This document shows positions 32,860 through 44,036 of a stretch of DNA of 64,000 nt, piece by piece. Within the stretch, counting starts at the first letter, position 1. The number at the start of each line of letters is the position of its first letter. The stretch is from Brachycybe producta (lineage: Eukaryota > Arthropoda > Diplopoda > Playtdesmida > Andrognathidae): positions 5,284,001-5,348,000 of the forward strand of contig JAUPFP010000004.1 in assembly GCA_036925085.1 (NCBI GenBank). The letters run 5' to 3'. The notes under the pieces were generated by a model. It was not told the DNA's origin. It did no database searches and saw only the letters and a program-made list of their open reading frames with translations. Position numbers and translations under genes: made by a program.

Positions 32860-33243
32860 GGCGCTTACCCACTGATCGAAACAAATTGTGTGGAACAACT
32901 TGTTTCAGACAACAGCCTCGAACAAAGTGTTCGAAGCTGTGGGATATCATCATAAAACAAAACAACTTCACGAAACAAAAACAAAATCTCCTCTGGTTGC
33001 CAACATGGCGACGGACGATTGTGTATGAGCAGATTGGTTTGTTTCACAAACATCTCCATCAAACATTGTACGGCCGGACTTTGTGTTCGTCAAGACAGTT
33101 GTTCGATGTCCAACGAGCTCATTTATTGTTTCGAACTAAAGTTTCCCTCTGTGGGCGACGTTTCATTTGAAATACATACAAAACACTTTGTCAAACAGTT
33201 TTTCTTGTTCGATGTTGGTTTTGTTTCGACCAGTGAGTAAGCG
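32860..33243. mobile_element. MITE downstream of A2
   Basis: Same element as at 24492-24803, with inverted ends GCGCTTACCCACTGATCGAA and TTCGACCAGTGAGTAAGCG. It is somewhat longer inside than the copy after A1. Confidence 0.8.
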
Positions 33244-34184
33244 AAATAACGAGGTGACTTTGTCCCACATGCTAATACAGTTTAAGCGACTCATTTGTAT
33301 TAACTTAGGACAAATTTTAGAATACAGTTTTAATTACTGCAAACGTTATAGTAAACTTATAACTAACATTGTAACTTTATATACAATATCAAAACGAATA
33401 AAATTAAGATTACCGAAAATAATACAGCAATATTTCAAGAGAAAAAATTTGTTTTTTGTTCTCAAGCCTACATTTTGTAATTATTTTTTTTTGCTCACTA
33501 CACAATATTTGTTGCCTGAAAAAATTGTGGTACACTTAGCGAAACTCACGCCACACTATAGTGTGAAACACAGAACACCCTTTTGGAAACATTATAGTGT
33601 AGTGCGTATGTGTAATAAAAAAGTTTTGTTAATTTTACTTTTTCCAATAAAGTTAAAATTTATGTGAAAATGTTAGATTACGGGAACAAATTCAACATAA
33701 CATTCAAAATTTCGCTGAACACAAGCTTAGATATCCTATTCTTTGTACCTGGTAACCTCGATCACTTACTAAACCCACTGTTTCATCTACTGTGACGTTA
33801 CAAAAGATAAAATGCATACATTTCAAAATTACCAAGAATGAACTAACATACAGTGTGTCTCGTAAAATGTATGCACACTTTGCAATGTCGTTTTATTTTC
33901 TTAAATTATACTTTAGAATTTCACAATTAAGAGTAAATGTTACAATAAAAATTAGATATAATTAGGCTAACCATATTTCTTTGAGACTAAAACGAGACAT
34001 TGGGATGGCAGTATGATATGGATCGGCAGTAGCGAGCAAAAGTAAATACGAGCGGCGGGCCGCGGCAGGCGACGACTACTGGCATCTAAGAAAATATCCA
34101 CCGATGATGCTGATCAATGCTAGGCAGCTACGTTTGCACATATCAAACAAATATTATATATATAATATAAATATATATAATATA
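33244..34184. other. Shared downstream DNA of A2
   Basis: No gene. It aligns with the DNA after A1 and A3. Several plus-strand open frames here are non-coding by comparison between units. Confidence 0.5.
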
Positions 34185-34627
34185 TCCCAGGTCTGTGTGT
34201 GTGGAGTAACACTGTACAAAAACCTTGAAGCACGTCGGAATTTATATAAATTTAAATAAATGAAGAAATGAACAGCTTTTTTTTCTCAAGGTCAACTATA
34301 TGTTGCACCATTCTCATCCAAGAACCACTTGATATTAAATTGGAGAGGGGAAAAGGTTGGAAAGTGTAGAGGAGTTGGGAAAGAGACGGAGAGAAACATA
34401 GAGGGGGGAAAAAGTGGAAGGAGTGACTGAAATTGGAGACTGGAAAAGGTTGGAAAGTGTAGAGGGGGTGAGAGAGGGAGAAAGAGAGAGAAAAGCGTAG
34501 AGGGGGAAAAAGTGGGAGGGGGTGACTGAAATTGAAATGAAAGGAGTAAAAAAGGAACAAACGACGCGCATGCACACAATTGCCTGTGAATTTTGCTCCC
34601 GTCATTTATGACGGGTTACTCCACTAG
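34185..34627 (+). mobile_element. Helitron-like element, first copy
   Basis: The left end is TCCCAGGTCTGTGTGTG. The right end is a hairpin CCCGTCATTTATGACGGG, then TTACTCCACTAG, stopping before T. A hairpin about ten bases from a CTAG terminus, with no target duplication, is the Helitron signature. The sister units have the unoccupied site (AAACAAATATATCGATATATT near 25577, within 20 bases of it). There is no helicase gene. Confidence 0.75.
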
Positions 34628-34904
34628 TATCAATATATTCAGTGAACAATGCGACTCCATGGTTACTATGGTTATACAAATTACTGGTATCCATGATATT
34701 GATATGCAATTAGATAGGTTATGATTATGAATAATAATTTATGATTAACCATATATTAAAGTATACTTAAAGTTTTTATTAAAAACGGAGTAAGTAACAG
34801 TTATTGTTTTTAACATTTAACATTGTATGTTTTGACATTTAAAAAAAGCCTTGATTAACAGTAATGGCAAAAGCCAAAAAGATTTAAAAAACGACTTAAA
34901 AATA

Positions 34905-35476
34905 CAGGGTGGGCCAAAAAAATGAGAACATCTTGTAGCATACGAGTTAATTAATTATATTGTTTCATGTAATTTTGTTTGTATTTCCCGCGGACTTTTG
35001 TGACTGTGAGGATCATCATCTTGACTGCAGATCAGCCCACTCACCCGCTCAATATTCTATTGTGTTCTGGCAGATTTTGGTCTACAACTTCTGGGTTTAC
35101 GTTCTGTTGTACCGTCGTTGTCAATTTTATTGATAACCCGACTAACACTAGCTATGCTCCAGACTTTGTTTGGAAACTCATTGGTCATTTTCCTAGCACC
35201 CCACTGTTTTTCAATTCGCAAATGTTTAATCAGACTACGATCTTCCGCGGTAATTTTTATCATTCTTGGTAAAAATTTTTTAACCTGCTGATGTAAACAA
35301 TTGGCATATTAAACCAAAAATGGCGCCCGGAAATTGTCGAAATAAAGACATCATATAGCTAAATAGGTAAGTAAGTAAATGAGTAAACAATTTAAGCTAT
35401 TATGGATAGTTAAACAAATTTCGATGTAATTATATTACTTTTTATGCGATGTTCTCACTTTTTTTGGCCCACCCTG
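34905..35476 (-). mobile_element. Tc1/mariner-like element, internally shortened
   Basis: The inverted ends CAGGGTGGGCCAAAAAAATG and CATTTTTTTGG-like CACTTTTTTTGGCCCACCCTG are flanked by TA. The minus-strand frame 35263-35057 encodes only the N-terminal helix-turn-helix region of the transposase (TAEDRSLIKHLRIEKQWGAR, then KPRSCRPKSART). After a stop, it continues as SQDDDPHSHKSPREIQ. The catalytic DDE domain is absent. The empty site AACGACTTAAAAATAAGTTC is seen in unit 1 near 25828. Confidence 0.92.
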
Positions 35477-35480
35477 TAAG

Positions 35481-35803
35481 TTCTTTTAATGAGCTGGACG
35501 TTTCGACCTGGCATTGGTCATCTTCAGACCAACAATTAGGCCTACACTATTTTACCAGTCAAAAAATGTATTTTTAAGATATTGATAGTTTTTTTTTTTC
35601 TCAATGTGAATATGATGCTTGTATCTGAATCTTTTTGGTGAGTGTTATTTTATGAAGTGTCAAAATATAAATTTAATATTTTTTTAAATATTTATATAAC
35701 TAGTAAATTACAATCATGGACTTTTGTTTTTTTGTTTTTTAAATAGTGTAATTGTTGCTCTGTAGATGACCAATACCAGGTCGATTTGATTTATTAATGA
35801 ATA
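35481..35803. mobile_element. Foldback element, unit 2 copy
   Basis: Same as 25849-26161. The mariner inserted just outside its left end. Confidence 0.8.
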
Positions 35804-36133
35804 AACCCAGTAGTAACTTAATAGGAGTTATAATTGTTACTGCTGTTTAGAGTAGCTGCTGCTTAAAACGTTTTGTGAAAACAAAGATGAATTTCCTAGA
35901 ATTAAACATTCTACAAGATTTGAATAAAATATAGGCCGGCCATCCTTATTTAATGTCTGGTATAATAGGTGGGTTGTCAAATAGATGCCCGAAAGTCGAG
36001 CCTTTGGTATTCTTTTCGATTTAAAACAAAAAGTAACAAATGAAAGAAGAAATATTCAACCAAAATGTCAAAGGCTCAAATGTTGGCAGCCCATTTAAAA
36101 CACGGCCACCAAACGTAGATTTATTGATATTAT

Positions 36134-36764
36134 TGTTTAACACCGAGTATATCGTGGTACCCCCAAAATGCTAGCCTGGGGTGTCCAACTCCTCACTGTC
36201 CCTCCCTCTCCAGCATATGAACTTGTTTTAGAATGGAAGGATATCGCCTGGAGCGTGGTCGCTTGGATCTTGTTGCCCCTCGTAGGTGTACACAGGTCCA
36301 AGCCTATAAAAGCACCACGTTTTACTTTGTTAGACATCCATTTCTGTCTTTGAAATGCGTTCATGTTTGTACTACGTAGATTCTCATCCGCATTACAACA
36401 ATGGGATCATGGACACTTCACCTTTAACGAAACGATTCATCTTTGTATTCTGTGCCTTCTTAATAACGATGAATAAAAGTGTTTTAACAAGAAGCAACGT
36501 TGTCCTTTTCATCTCCTTGGAACAATCGAAGGCACCATAATACAAGGAGGTAAAGAACGACACAGGGACGAGACGATCCAGATGCAGGTGGTGACCACCT
36601 ATCTGAAAAACCTCATCCTCTTCAGGGAACCATCGGTCATCCGCTGCCATCCATCAACTTCTGGCTCTCCATCCTTCCTTATATGGCAGCCATACGATAG
36701 AGGAAGGAAGGCACGTGAATCTCGGGGAATAGAGGAAATCAGGCATCGTTGCGTGATTCTCACA
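36134..36764 (+). mobile_element. Solo LTR-like element X1, unit 2 copy
   Basis: This is the cleanest copy: TGTTTAACACC to GATTCTCACA, about 630 bp, with TATAAAAGC near 36305 and AATAAAAG near 36473 and no nested insertion. It is a non-coding fossil. Confidence 0.7.
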
Positions 36765-37004
36765 ATTGTATAATCAACGTTTTTACATTATGCACTGTCT
36801 CTAACTTACGTGACTCATTTGTCTTGATTTACGACAGATTTTAAAATACAGTAGTATGTATTTATAAGTAGAAATTAAATGATTCAGTAACTTTGTAACT
36901 ATAACCAATACAGCGACAACAAAATTAAGATTGTCGCAAATAAATTGAAATAATATGGCAATATTTGGGAAATAATTTTCTTCTATTCACAAGCCTACAT
37001 TTGC

Positions 37005-37010
<6 letters not shown>

Positions 37011-37079
<69 letters not shown>
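37011..37079. repeat. (AT)n microsatellite at a Helitron border
   Basis: Pure AT run directly left of the Helitron-like element, at its A/T target. Confidence 0.95.
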
Positions 37080-37081
<2 letters not shown>

Positions 37082-37615
37082 GCCAGGTCTGTGTGTGTGT
37101 GTTTAACGCTGTACAAACCTTGAAGCACGTCGGAATTTATATAAATTTAAATGAATAAATGAACCGCTTTTTTTTCCCCAAGGTCCACTATATGATGCAC
37201 ACTCCCCATCCAAGAACCCCATGATATTAAATTGGAGAGGGGGAAAAGGTTGGAAAGTGTATAAGTGGAAGAGAGAGAGAAACGTGGAGGGGGTGACTGA
37301 AATTGAAATGAAAGGAGTAAAAAAGGAAAAAACGACGCGCATGCGCACACCAGAGAAAATGAAAATCTCATTTTCTTTTTCAAATATAAAAAGGGGAGGG
37401 GATAATAGTAGCAAAATTAAACTACAGTTTATCACAGGCAATTGTGCCCAGCATTAGAATTTCTTTTGCTCAGCCCTTTTATGAACGTCATCAATTTCTA
37501 ATTGATTTATTACTTGGTCTAACATCATAAAAGGGCGGAGGAAAAGAATTTCTAATGCTGGGCACAATTGCCTGTGAATTTTGCTAACGTCATTTATGAT
37601 TGGTTACCCCACTAG
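37080..37615 (+). mobile_element. Helitron-like element, second copy
   Basis: It starts with CCAGGTCTGTGTGTG and ends TTACCCCACTAG after a weakened hairpin. It carries an internal foldback (CAGCATTAGAATTTCTTTT ... AAAGAAATTCTAATGCTG, 37450-37565) absent from the first copy. Confidence 0.7.
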
Positions 37616-37712
37616 ATGTATTATAAACTGACACTGATGTTAATGTTCGATTACAATGCAGTGGTTCCCAAAGTTCTTTTTTTTTTCTCACTGCACAATA
37701 TTTGTTGCCTGG

Positions 37713-37790
37713 AGAAATCCTGGCACACTTAGCAATACTCACCCTAGACTATAGTGTAGCGTGAGTATTGCTAAGTGTGCCAGGATTTCT
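37713..37790. repeat. Local inverted duplication upstream of B2
   Basis: AGAAATCCTGGCACACTTAG and the following CAATACTCAC are repeated in reverse 15 bases later. Sister units have a single copy. Confidence 0.9.
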
Positions 37791-38213
37791 GGTAGTGTAC
37801 CACTGACACACTAGTTTGAGACACACTAGTTTAATGCGTATGTGTAATAGGAAAGTTTTGTTAATTTCACTTTTTTTCCAATGAAGCTAAAAAAGTATTT
37901 GAAAATATTAAATTATGATAAATTCAATACAACATTGAAAATTTCGTGGAACATCTAAGAAAATGGATGGCACACGTTTTGGTAATTACATTTACAAAAA
38001 CCGACCTACATAGCCTAGCCACCTGAGGTAGGAATCCGTCTGTTTCAGTGATGTCACAAAAGATATAAACGCAAGCATTCTAAAATTACCAAAAATGAAC
38101 GAAAATTAATGCACATACGTCATAGACAATAAGTTGCCATCAGCTGTTTCTTGTTAAATTTTGAGAAATGGAAACAGGATGCAATATTTCAATACCTCCA
38201 CCCGCTATCCTTA

Positions 38214-38240
38214 ATTTTATCCAACCCAATATAAAGGTTT
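38214..38240 (+). promoter_or_regulatory. Core promoter of gene B2
   Basis: Same TATCCAACC and CAATATAAAGG block as B1, about 70-90 bp before the ATG. TGATGTCA is at 38049-38056. Confidence 0.65.
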
Positions 38241-38306
38241 CTAATTTCCAACAAATCGATCCCAATTTCTGAAGTTTCGGATCTTTGTTGGACAAACTGT
38301 TTCGAA

Positions 38307-38968
38307 ATGAAAACGATGTCTGTTAGCCGGGTTTCACTGCTACTTCTTCCCATAAGCTGTGCATTTCTGATGACCGTCGTGAATGGTTCGTACAATGCAA
38401 GTGAGTAAATCGCAAGCTTATCCACTTATGTGTTAATCTAATGGTTCATTCGAAATATGGACAATGCTTTAAATTCTATTAAAAATAATAAATATGAGAC
38501 ATCAATTTTGAACTTTAGCTTTAGATTTCAACAAAATGGTAATCAGTGAAAGAGCAAAAAAAAATGATTGTGGCGACGAACTCAATGAATGGAAACCCTG
38601 TGCCCAAATATGCAGAGAAAATAAGCATTATACTAAGGGGCGAACTGACCAATACGGAAACTGTCGCTGTTACAACAAGTCTGTGTTTTACATTGCTAAC
38701 CCTGGTAAGAATTAATGTTTGTCTGTCTTTAGAAAAGGATAATATTACATTACATTGCTTTGTGCATTTTACAGGAACAATTCCGGTATCCAGGGTACGT
38801 ATTTGCTTTGCAAAAAACACAAACGATAAATGCAAAAGGAAGTGCCAAAAAGAGAAATTTCAATCAGGACCACAAACATACAAGTATGGATACTGCTATT
38901 CGAAGCAGGCTTGTCGTTGTGTCAAGAAAAAGTTTAAATCCTTTTACAAAGATATCTGTAGAGTTTGA
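38307..38968 (+). CDS. Secreted two-domain cysteine-rich peptide, gene B2
   Basis: Exons 38307-38400, 38519-38704 and 38775-38968 give 157 residues; both introns are phase 1. The signal peptide ends SCAFLMTVVNGSYN. Domain 1 (NDCGDELNEWKPCAQICREN...GNCRCYN) keeps all five Cys but is the least basic of the B group. It has Asp/Glu/Trp where others have Lys, and lacks one Lys after CRCY. Domain 2 (RICFAKNTNDKCKRKC...CYSKQACRC...DICRV) has all seven Cys. The frame is whole throughout. Its different surface with constant cysteines fits diversification of a secreted peptide. Confidence 0.85.
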
Positions 38969-38978
38969 CACGTGACCA

Positions 38979-39489
38979 CTAGAATTAGCTAACTCGGAGT
39001 TGTATTTCTTCTTTTATTTTTTGATTGTTTCTGACAGACATTACGAAAGCACCATTTTAGTTCTGTATGCCTATGAAATGTTCACTATTAAAATCATAGG
39101 AAGTCACCTAAAGACAATATTAGCAGTCAAAATGAAATTAATTTGGCGTTTTTTGCAGGCTTGCAGTACACAGAACCTATTTAACATAACCCCACAAAAA
39201 AAGAAAAAAAAATTTCGAAAATATACCGGGACGAACCCAATTCGGGATCAACAATACCAAAAATACACATGCCTTAAACCATTGCGCCACATCAGTATTC
39301 GTTTCTTGCAGTTGTTTAGAGAAGGAATGAAGTTTACGACAATGATAATTATCGCCTATGAATACGTGAACCTGGAATACTTTTTCTGTGTAAAACGAGG
39401 GACTTACGATGGTTAACTTAAAATCTCTTAAATGTAATGCACACTTGTGCAGAAAAAAAAATACAACTCCAAGTTAGCTGATGCTAATT
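38979..39489. mobile_element. Mutator-like MITE after B2
   Basis: Same insertion as after B1, with direct repeats ACGTGACCA (38970-38978) and ACGTGACCT (39490-39498). Confidence 0.85.
39226..39294 (-). ncRNA. tRNA-like (pol III type 2) segment within the MITE
   Basis: On the minus strand a box-A-like TGGCGCAATGGTTTAAGGC is followed about 52 bases later by a box-B-like GGGTTCGTCCC, the spacing seen in tRNAs. A T-rich run follows. It could be a tRNA-derived SINE head or a decayed tRNA captured by the element. Matching segments lie at about 30389-30460, 51084-51157 and 58009-58080. No cloverleaf was verified. Confidence 0.4.
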
Positions 39490-39652
39490 ACGTGACCTGG
39501 ATTTAAACGTGAAAAAATTAACGTCCGAAACAGTCGAAAACAAACTTTCATTAGAAGTCACAATTATATTCTGATCCCCCCAAAAAACAGCTAAAACATT
39601 TTTCAAATAATCATATTTAAATGTATTTGTTTATTGATGAACTATTTTTGGC

Positions 39653-39658
39653 AATAAA
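39653..39658 (+). terminator. Polyadenylation signal of B2
   Basis: AATAAA in the block conserved after all B genes. Confidence 0.55.
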
Positions 39659-39910
39659 AAAATATAAAAAACAATTGTTCTTCGAATTTTTATGATAAAA
39701 TGTTATAACATATAAAAGTGGGGCATTAGATTTGATGTTTTTTGTTGAAATAATTTTAAAACATGAGATTTTAATGGAGAATCTTTATTTAACAAATGCA
39801 GTTTAATATTCAAATACATTATATATGTATTATATGAATATGAATGCAGTTAACTTGCAAGAAATAAAACCAGGATATATTATTTAAATGAGTTGCGCCC
39901 ACTATGTTTC

Positions 39911-39937
39911 ATTTTATCCGAACTCAATAAAAAGGTT
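39911..39937 (+). promoter_or_regulatory. Core promoter of gene A3
   Basis: Identical block to A1 (TATCCGAACTCAATAAAAAG), about 70 bp before the ATG. Confidence 0.6.
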
Positions 39938-39999
39938 CCACATTTTAGTAATCTAACTTTCAGAGAGTTTTGCAGATTTGTTAGACAAATAGTTTCGAA

Positions 40000-42436
40000 A
40001 TGAAAGTCAGTTCTCTTAGTGTTAGTAACATTTTACTGACCATGCTAATAATTTTCATCAGCTTTACATTCCTGATAACCGTGGTGAATTGTTCTTATAA
40101 TGAAAGTGAGTCAACTGTTATTCAAATGTTTTATCCAAAATACCAAAAATATAATTAAGGCATAAAATGTGCAAATTGCACAATCTTTAGAAATTTGCAT
40201 AAAATTGGATTGTTTCATCTTTAAAAAACAATTTTGTTTTTAGGTTTAGTTAAATTAAGCTTGTTGCCCCCCCCCCCCAGCAACAACCTTTATCAAATTA
40301 GCCGATTGTTACGACTATTCCTTGATTTGATCAACGGGAAGAAAGGACAGAACAATGGACTCATTTAATGAAATAATTCTTTAACGACTGGGAGGCACAG
40401 CCCCCCAGACTCCCTGCAACAAGCTTAATTTAACAAACCTAACCTTCGAACTTCTTCTACTGATGTCCCGACTGGACTGTTCGTACTGTTGTTCCAATTG
40501 TTCATCAGGGACTGGCTCACTACAGCTACCAGGGTCACTACAGCTACCAAAAAAATATATAGACCTTTTGTTCATCAAAAGGGTCACTACAGCTACCAAA
40601 AAAATAGGGGGACAAAATATAGACCCTTTTTTATCACTTTCTCGTCACTACAGCTAAAATAATAACCCTTTCTCCATAACCTAACCGAACCTTACCTAAT
40701 GAAACCTTACCGAACCTTACCTAACCGAACCTAAACGATCCTAACCAAAATGTACCGATACTAACCGAACCTAACCAAACCTAACCTAACCAAACCAAAC
40801 CGATCCTAACCAAACCTAACCGATCCTAACCAAACCTAACCGAACCTAACCAATCCTAACCGATCCTAACCAAACCTAACCTAACCTTACCGATCCTAAC
40901 CAAACCTAACCGAACCTTACCAAACATAATGAAACCTAATCGAACATAATGAAACCTAACTGAACCGAATGTAATCTAAACTAAATGTATTGATAAATAA
41001 AAGGCCTATATTTTTTGGTAGCTGTAATGACCCTTGGTAGCTGTAGTGACCCTTTTGATGAAAAAAGGTATATATATATTTTTTATGGTAGCTGTAGTGA
41101 CCCAGTTAGCTGTAGTGAGCCAGTCCCTTTCATTATGTTCGATTAGGTTTCATTATGTTCGATTAGGTTTCATTATGTTTGGTAAGGTTCGGTTAGGTTT
41201 GGTTAGAATCGGTTAGGTTCGGTTAAGTTTGGTTAGGATCGGTTAGGTTCGGTTAGGTTCGGTTAAGTTTGGTTAGGATCGGTTAGGTTCAGTTAGGTTT
41301 GGTTAGGATCGGTTAGGTTCGGTTAAGTTTGGTTAGGTTTGGCTAGGTTTGGTTAGGTTCGGTTAGTATTGGTATAATAGGTACTTTTTGGTTAGGATTG
41401 TTTAGGTTCGGTTAGGTAAGGTTCGGGAAGGTTTCATTAGGTAAGGTTAGGGAGAAAGGGTTATTTTTTTTAGCTGTAGTGACGAGAAAGTGATAAAAAA
41501 GGTCTATATTTTGTCCCCCTATTTTTTGGTAGCTGTAGTGACCCTTTGATGAACAAAAGGTCTATTAATTTTTTTGGTAGCTGTAGTGACCCAAGTAGCT
41601 GTTCTCCCCCTAGTAGCGCTTGTGAGCCTTGGTAGCTGTAGTGACCCCCAATCAAATAGGACCCCCTATTGTAATTATACATTTTTACAGTGTCAAATTT
41701 AATAATTTGTTTAATTCACTGGCTGAACCCTTACTTTCCCTTTCACGGAACCCCATTTGGGAAACACTGCAGTTTAAACATTTAATTAATGTCACTGATG
41801 CCTTATGATAAACATTTTTTAATTGGAAAAAATGAATGTATTGTTTCTAAAAGCAACAATTTTTTTTTTTAAAAAAAGCACATTTTTTAATGTTTAACCT
41901 GCATACAAATTTTGGTCTTAATTATAAATAATAAAAGAGTGACAAATTTTAATTTCAGCTTCAGATTCAACTGAATTGGTGATCAGTGAAAGGGCACAAA
42001 GAAGCCGTTGCGTAGAGAAACTCTATAAAAAGCGGTACTGCATCAACATCTGCAAAATAAAACGGAATTTCAAAAAGGGACGAGTTGCCCTTGAAGGCCA
42101 CTGTCGCTGTTACGACGATCAGTTTATGTTTTACTTTGCTAAACAGAGTAAGGTTTGATTATATAATTTATATTGCAAATATATTTATTTGTCACAAAAG
42201 AGAAATTATTATTCTGTTTTATCCATTTTATAGATTTAAAATATAATGGGTTTCAAGAAGATCGTGAATGTGAGTCAAGAGGAGCACACGAAAAATGCAA
42301 AAAGTGCCAAGCATACAAAGGGCGCTCAAAGAAAGAGAGCTGGACATACGGATACTGCTTTTCGAAGCTGGTTTGTCGCTGTTACAACATCACCAAAAAA
42401 TTACTCTTTTTCTACAAAGAAATATGTAGGTTGTAA
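40000..42436 (+). CDS. Secreted two-domain cysteine-rich peptide, gene A3
   Basis: Exons 40000-40105, 41959-42147 and 42234-42436 give 165 residues; both introns are phase 1. The signal peptide is identical to A1. Domain 1 (SRCVEKLYKKRYCINICKIK...GHCRCY) keeps the 9-3-16-1 spacing. In domain 2 the first pair is CKKC where every other copy has CxxxC. All seven Cys remain, but this spacing is unusual for a cysteine-stabilised alpha-beta helix. The frame is otherwise whole. Intron 1 is 1.85 kb and is dominated by a long inverted repeat (40497-41660), which could affect splicing or expression. Confidence 0.82.
40497..41660. repeat. Large palindrome in A3 intron 1 with TTAGG-like arrays
   Basis: The left arm (GGTCACTACAGCTACC blocks, then CCTAAC-rich array 40676-40985) is mirrored by the right arm (GGTTAG-rich array 41130-41455, then GGTAGCTGTAGTGACC blocks). 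The stretch around 40600 with GGGGGACAAAATATAGACC is nearly identical, inverted, to 41500-41520. The loop is about 41000-41110. A2 has only one arm of the array. Confidence 0.88.
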
Positions 42437-42471
42437 ATATACCGTCATTCGGGGTTAATTTGTGACTAAGG

Positions 42472-42854
42472 GCGCTTACCCACTGATCGAAACAAATTGT
42501 GTGGAACAACTTGTTTCAGACAACAGCCTCGAACAAAGTGTTCGAAGCTGTGGGATATCTTCATCAAACAACACAACTTCACGAAACAAAAACAAAATCT
42601 CCTCTGGTTGCCAACATGGCGACGGACGATTGTGTATGAGCAGATTGGTTTGTTTCACAAACATCTCCATCGAACATTGTACGGCCGGACTTTGTGTTCG
42701 TCAAGACAGTTGTTCGATGTCCAACGAGCCCATTTCTTGTTTCGAACTAAAGTTTCCCTCTGTGGGCGACGTTTCATTTGAAATACATACAAAACACTTT
42801 GTCAAACAGTTTTTCTTGTTCGATGTTGGTTTTGTTTCGACCAGTGAGTAAGCG
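42472..42854. mobile_element. MITE downstream of A3
   Basis: Same element and position as after A1 and A2. Confidence 0.8.
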
Positions 42855-43826
42855 AAATAACGAGGTGACTTTGTCCCACATGCTAATACAATTTAAGCGA
42901 CTCATTTGTATTAACTTACGACAAATTTTAGAATACAGTTTTAATTACCGTAAACGTTATCGTAAACTTATAACTAACATTGTATCTTTATAAACAATAT
43001 CAAAACGAAAAAAATTAAGATTACCGAAAATAGTACAGCAATATTTCAAGAGAAAAAATTTGTTTTTTGTTCTCAAGCCTACATTTTGTAATTATTTTGT
43101 AATTAATGTTCGCCTACACTGACTCGACTACCAACTCTTTTTGTTTTTTTTTTGCTCACTACACAATATTTGTTGCCTGAAAAAATTGTGGTGCACTTAG
43201 CGAAACTCACGCCACACTAGTGTGCCACAGAACACTTTTTTGGAAACATTATAGTGCAGTGCGTATGTGTAATAAAAAAGTTTTGTTAATTTTACTTTTT
43301 CCAATAAAGTTAAAACTTATGTGAAAATGTTAGATTACGGGAACAAATTCAACATAACATTCAAAATTTCGCTGAACACAAGCTTACATATCCTATTCTT
43401 TGTACCTCGTAATCTCGATCACTTACTAAACCGATTGTTTCATCTACTGTGACGTTACAAAAGAAAAAACGCACACATTTCAAAATTACCAAGAATGAAA
43501 TCTTAAGAGTAAATGTTACAATAAAGATTAGATATAATTAGGCTAACCATATTTTTTTGAGACAAAAACGAGACATTGGGATGGCAGTATGATATGGATC
43601 GGCGGTGGCGACGACTACTGGCATCTAAGAAAATACCCACCGTTGATGCTGATCAATGCTAGGCAGCTATGGTTGCACATATCAAACAAATATATCGATA
43701 TAGTCAGTGAACAATGCGACTCCATTGTCACTATAGTTATACAAATTACTGGTATCCATGATATTGAAATGCGATTGTAGGTTATGATTATGAATAATAA
43801 ATTATGATTGACCCAATATTAAAGTA
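42855..43826. other. Shared downstream DNA of A3
   Basis: No gene. It is homologous to the DNA after A1, A2 and (in part) A4. Confidence 0.5.
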
Positions 43827-44025
43827 CTAGTGGGGTAACCCGTCATAAATGACGGGAGCAAAATTCACAGGCAATTGTACCCAGCATTAGAATTTCTTTT
43901 CCTCCGCCCTTTTACGAACGTCATCAATTTCTAACTGGTTTGTTACTTGGTCTGATGTCATAAAAGGGCGGAGGAAAAGAAATTCTAATGCTGGGCACAA
44001 TTGCCTGTGAATTTCCCCACTAGTT
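43827..44025 (-). mobile_element. Short Helitron-like foldback copy
   Basis: It starts CTAGTGGGGTAACCCGTC (minus-strand 3' end with its hairpin) and closes with the internal foldback CAGCATTAGAATTTC ... GAAATTCTAATGCTG, then TTTCCCCACTAG. Confidence 0.65.
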
Positions 44026-44036
44026 ATATATATACT

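Larger units (their letters stand above)
30980..39658 (+). repeat. Segmental A-B unit 2
   Basis: It contains broken A2, shared flanks, X1 and gene B2. Insertions specific to this unit are the Helitrons at 34185 and 37080 and the mariner at 34905. Confidence 0.85.

Noticed and set aside
33167-33667. 166-codon plus-strand frame downstream of A2
   Set aside because: Not kept open in the homologous DNA after A1, A3 or A4; it is MITE plus shared non-coding flank.
34252-34605. 117-codon minus-strand frame rich in Ser/Phe/Pro
   Set aside because: Lies within the Helitron-like element's purine-rich tract; similar frames recur in its other copies and show no conserved protein.
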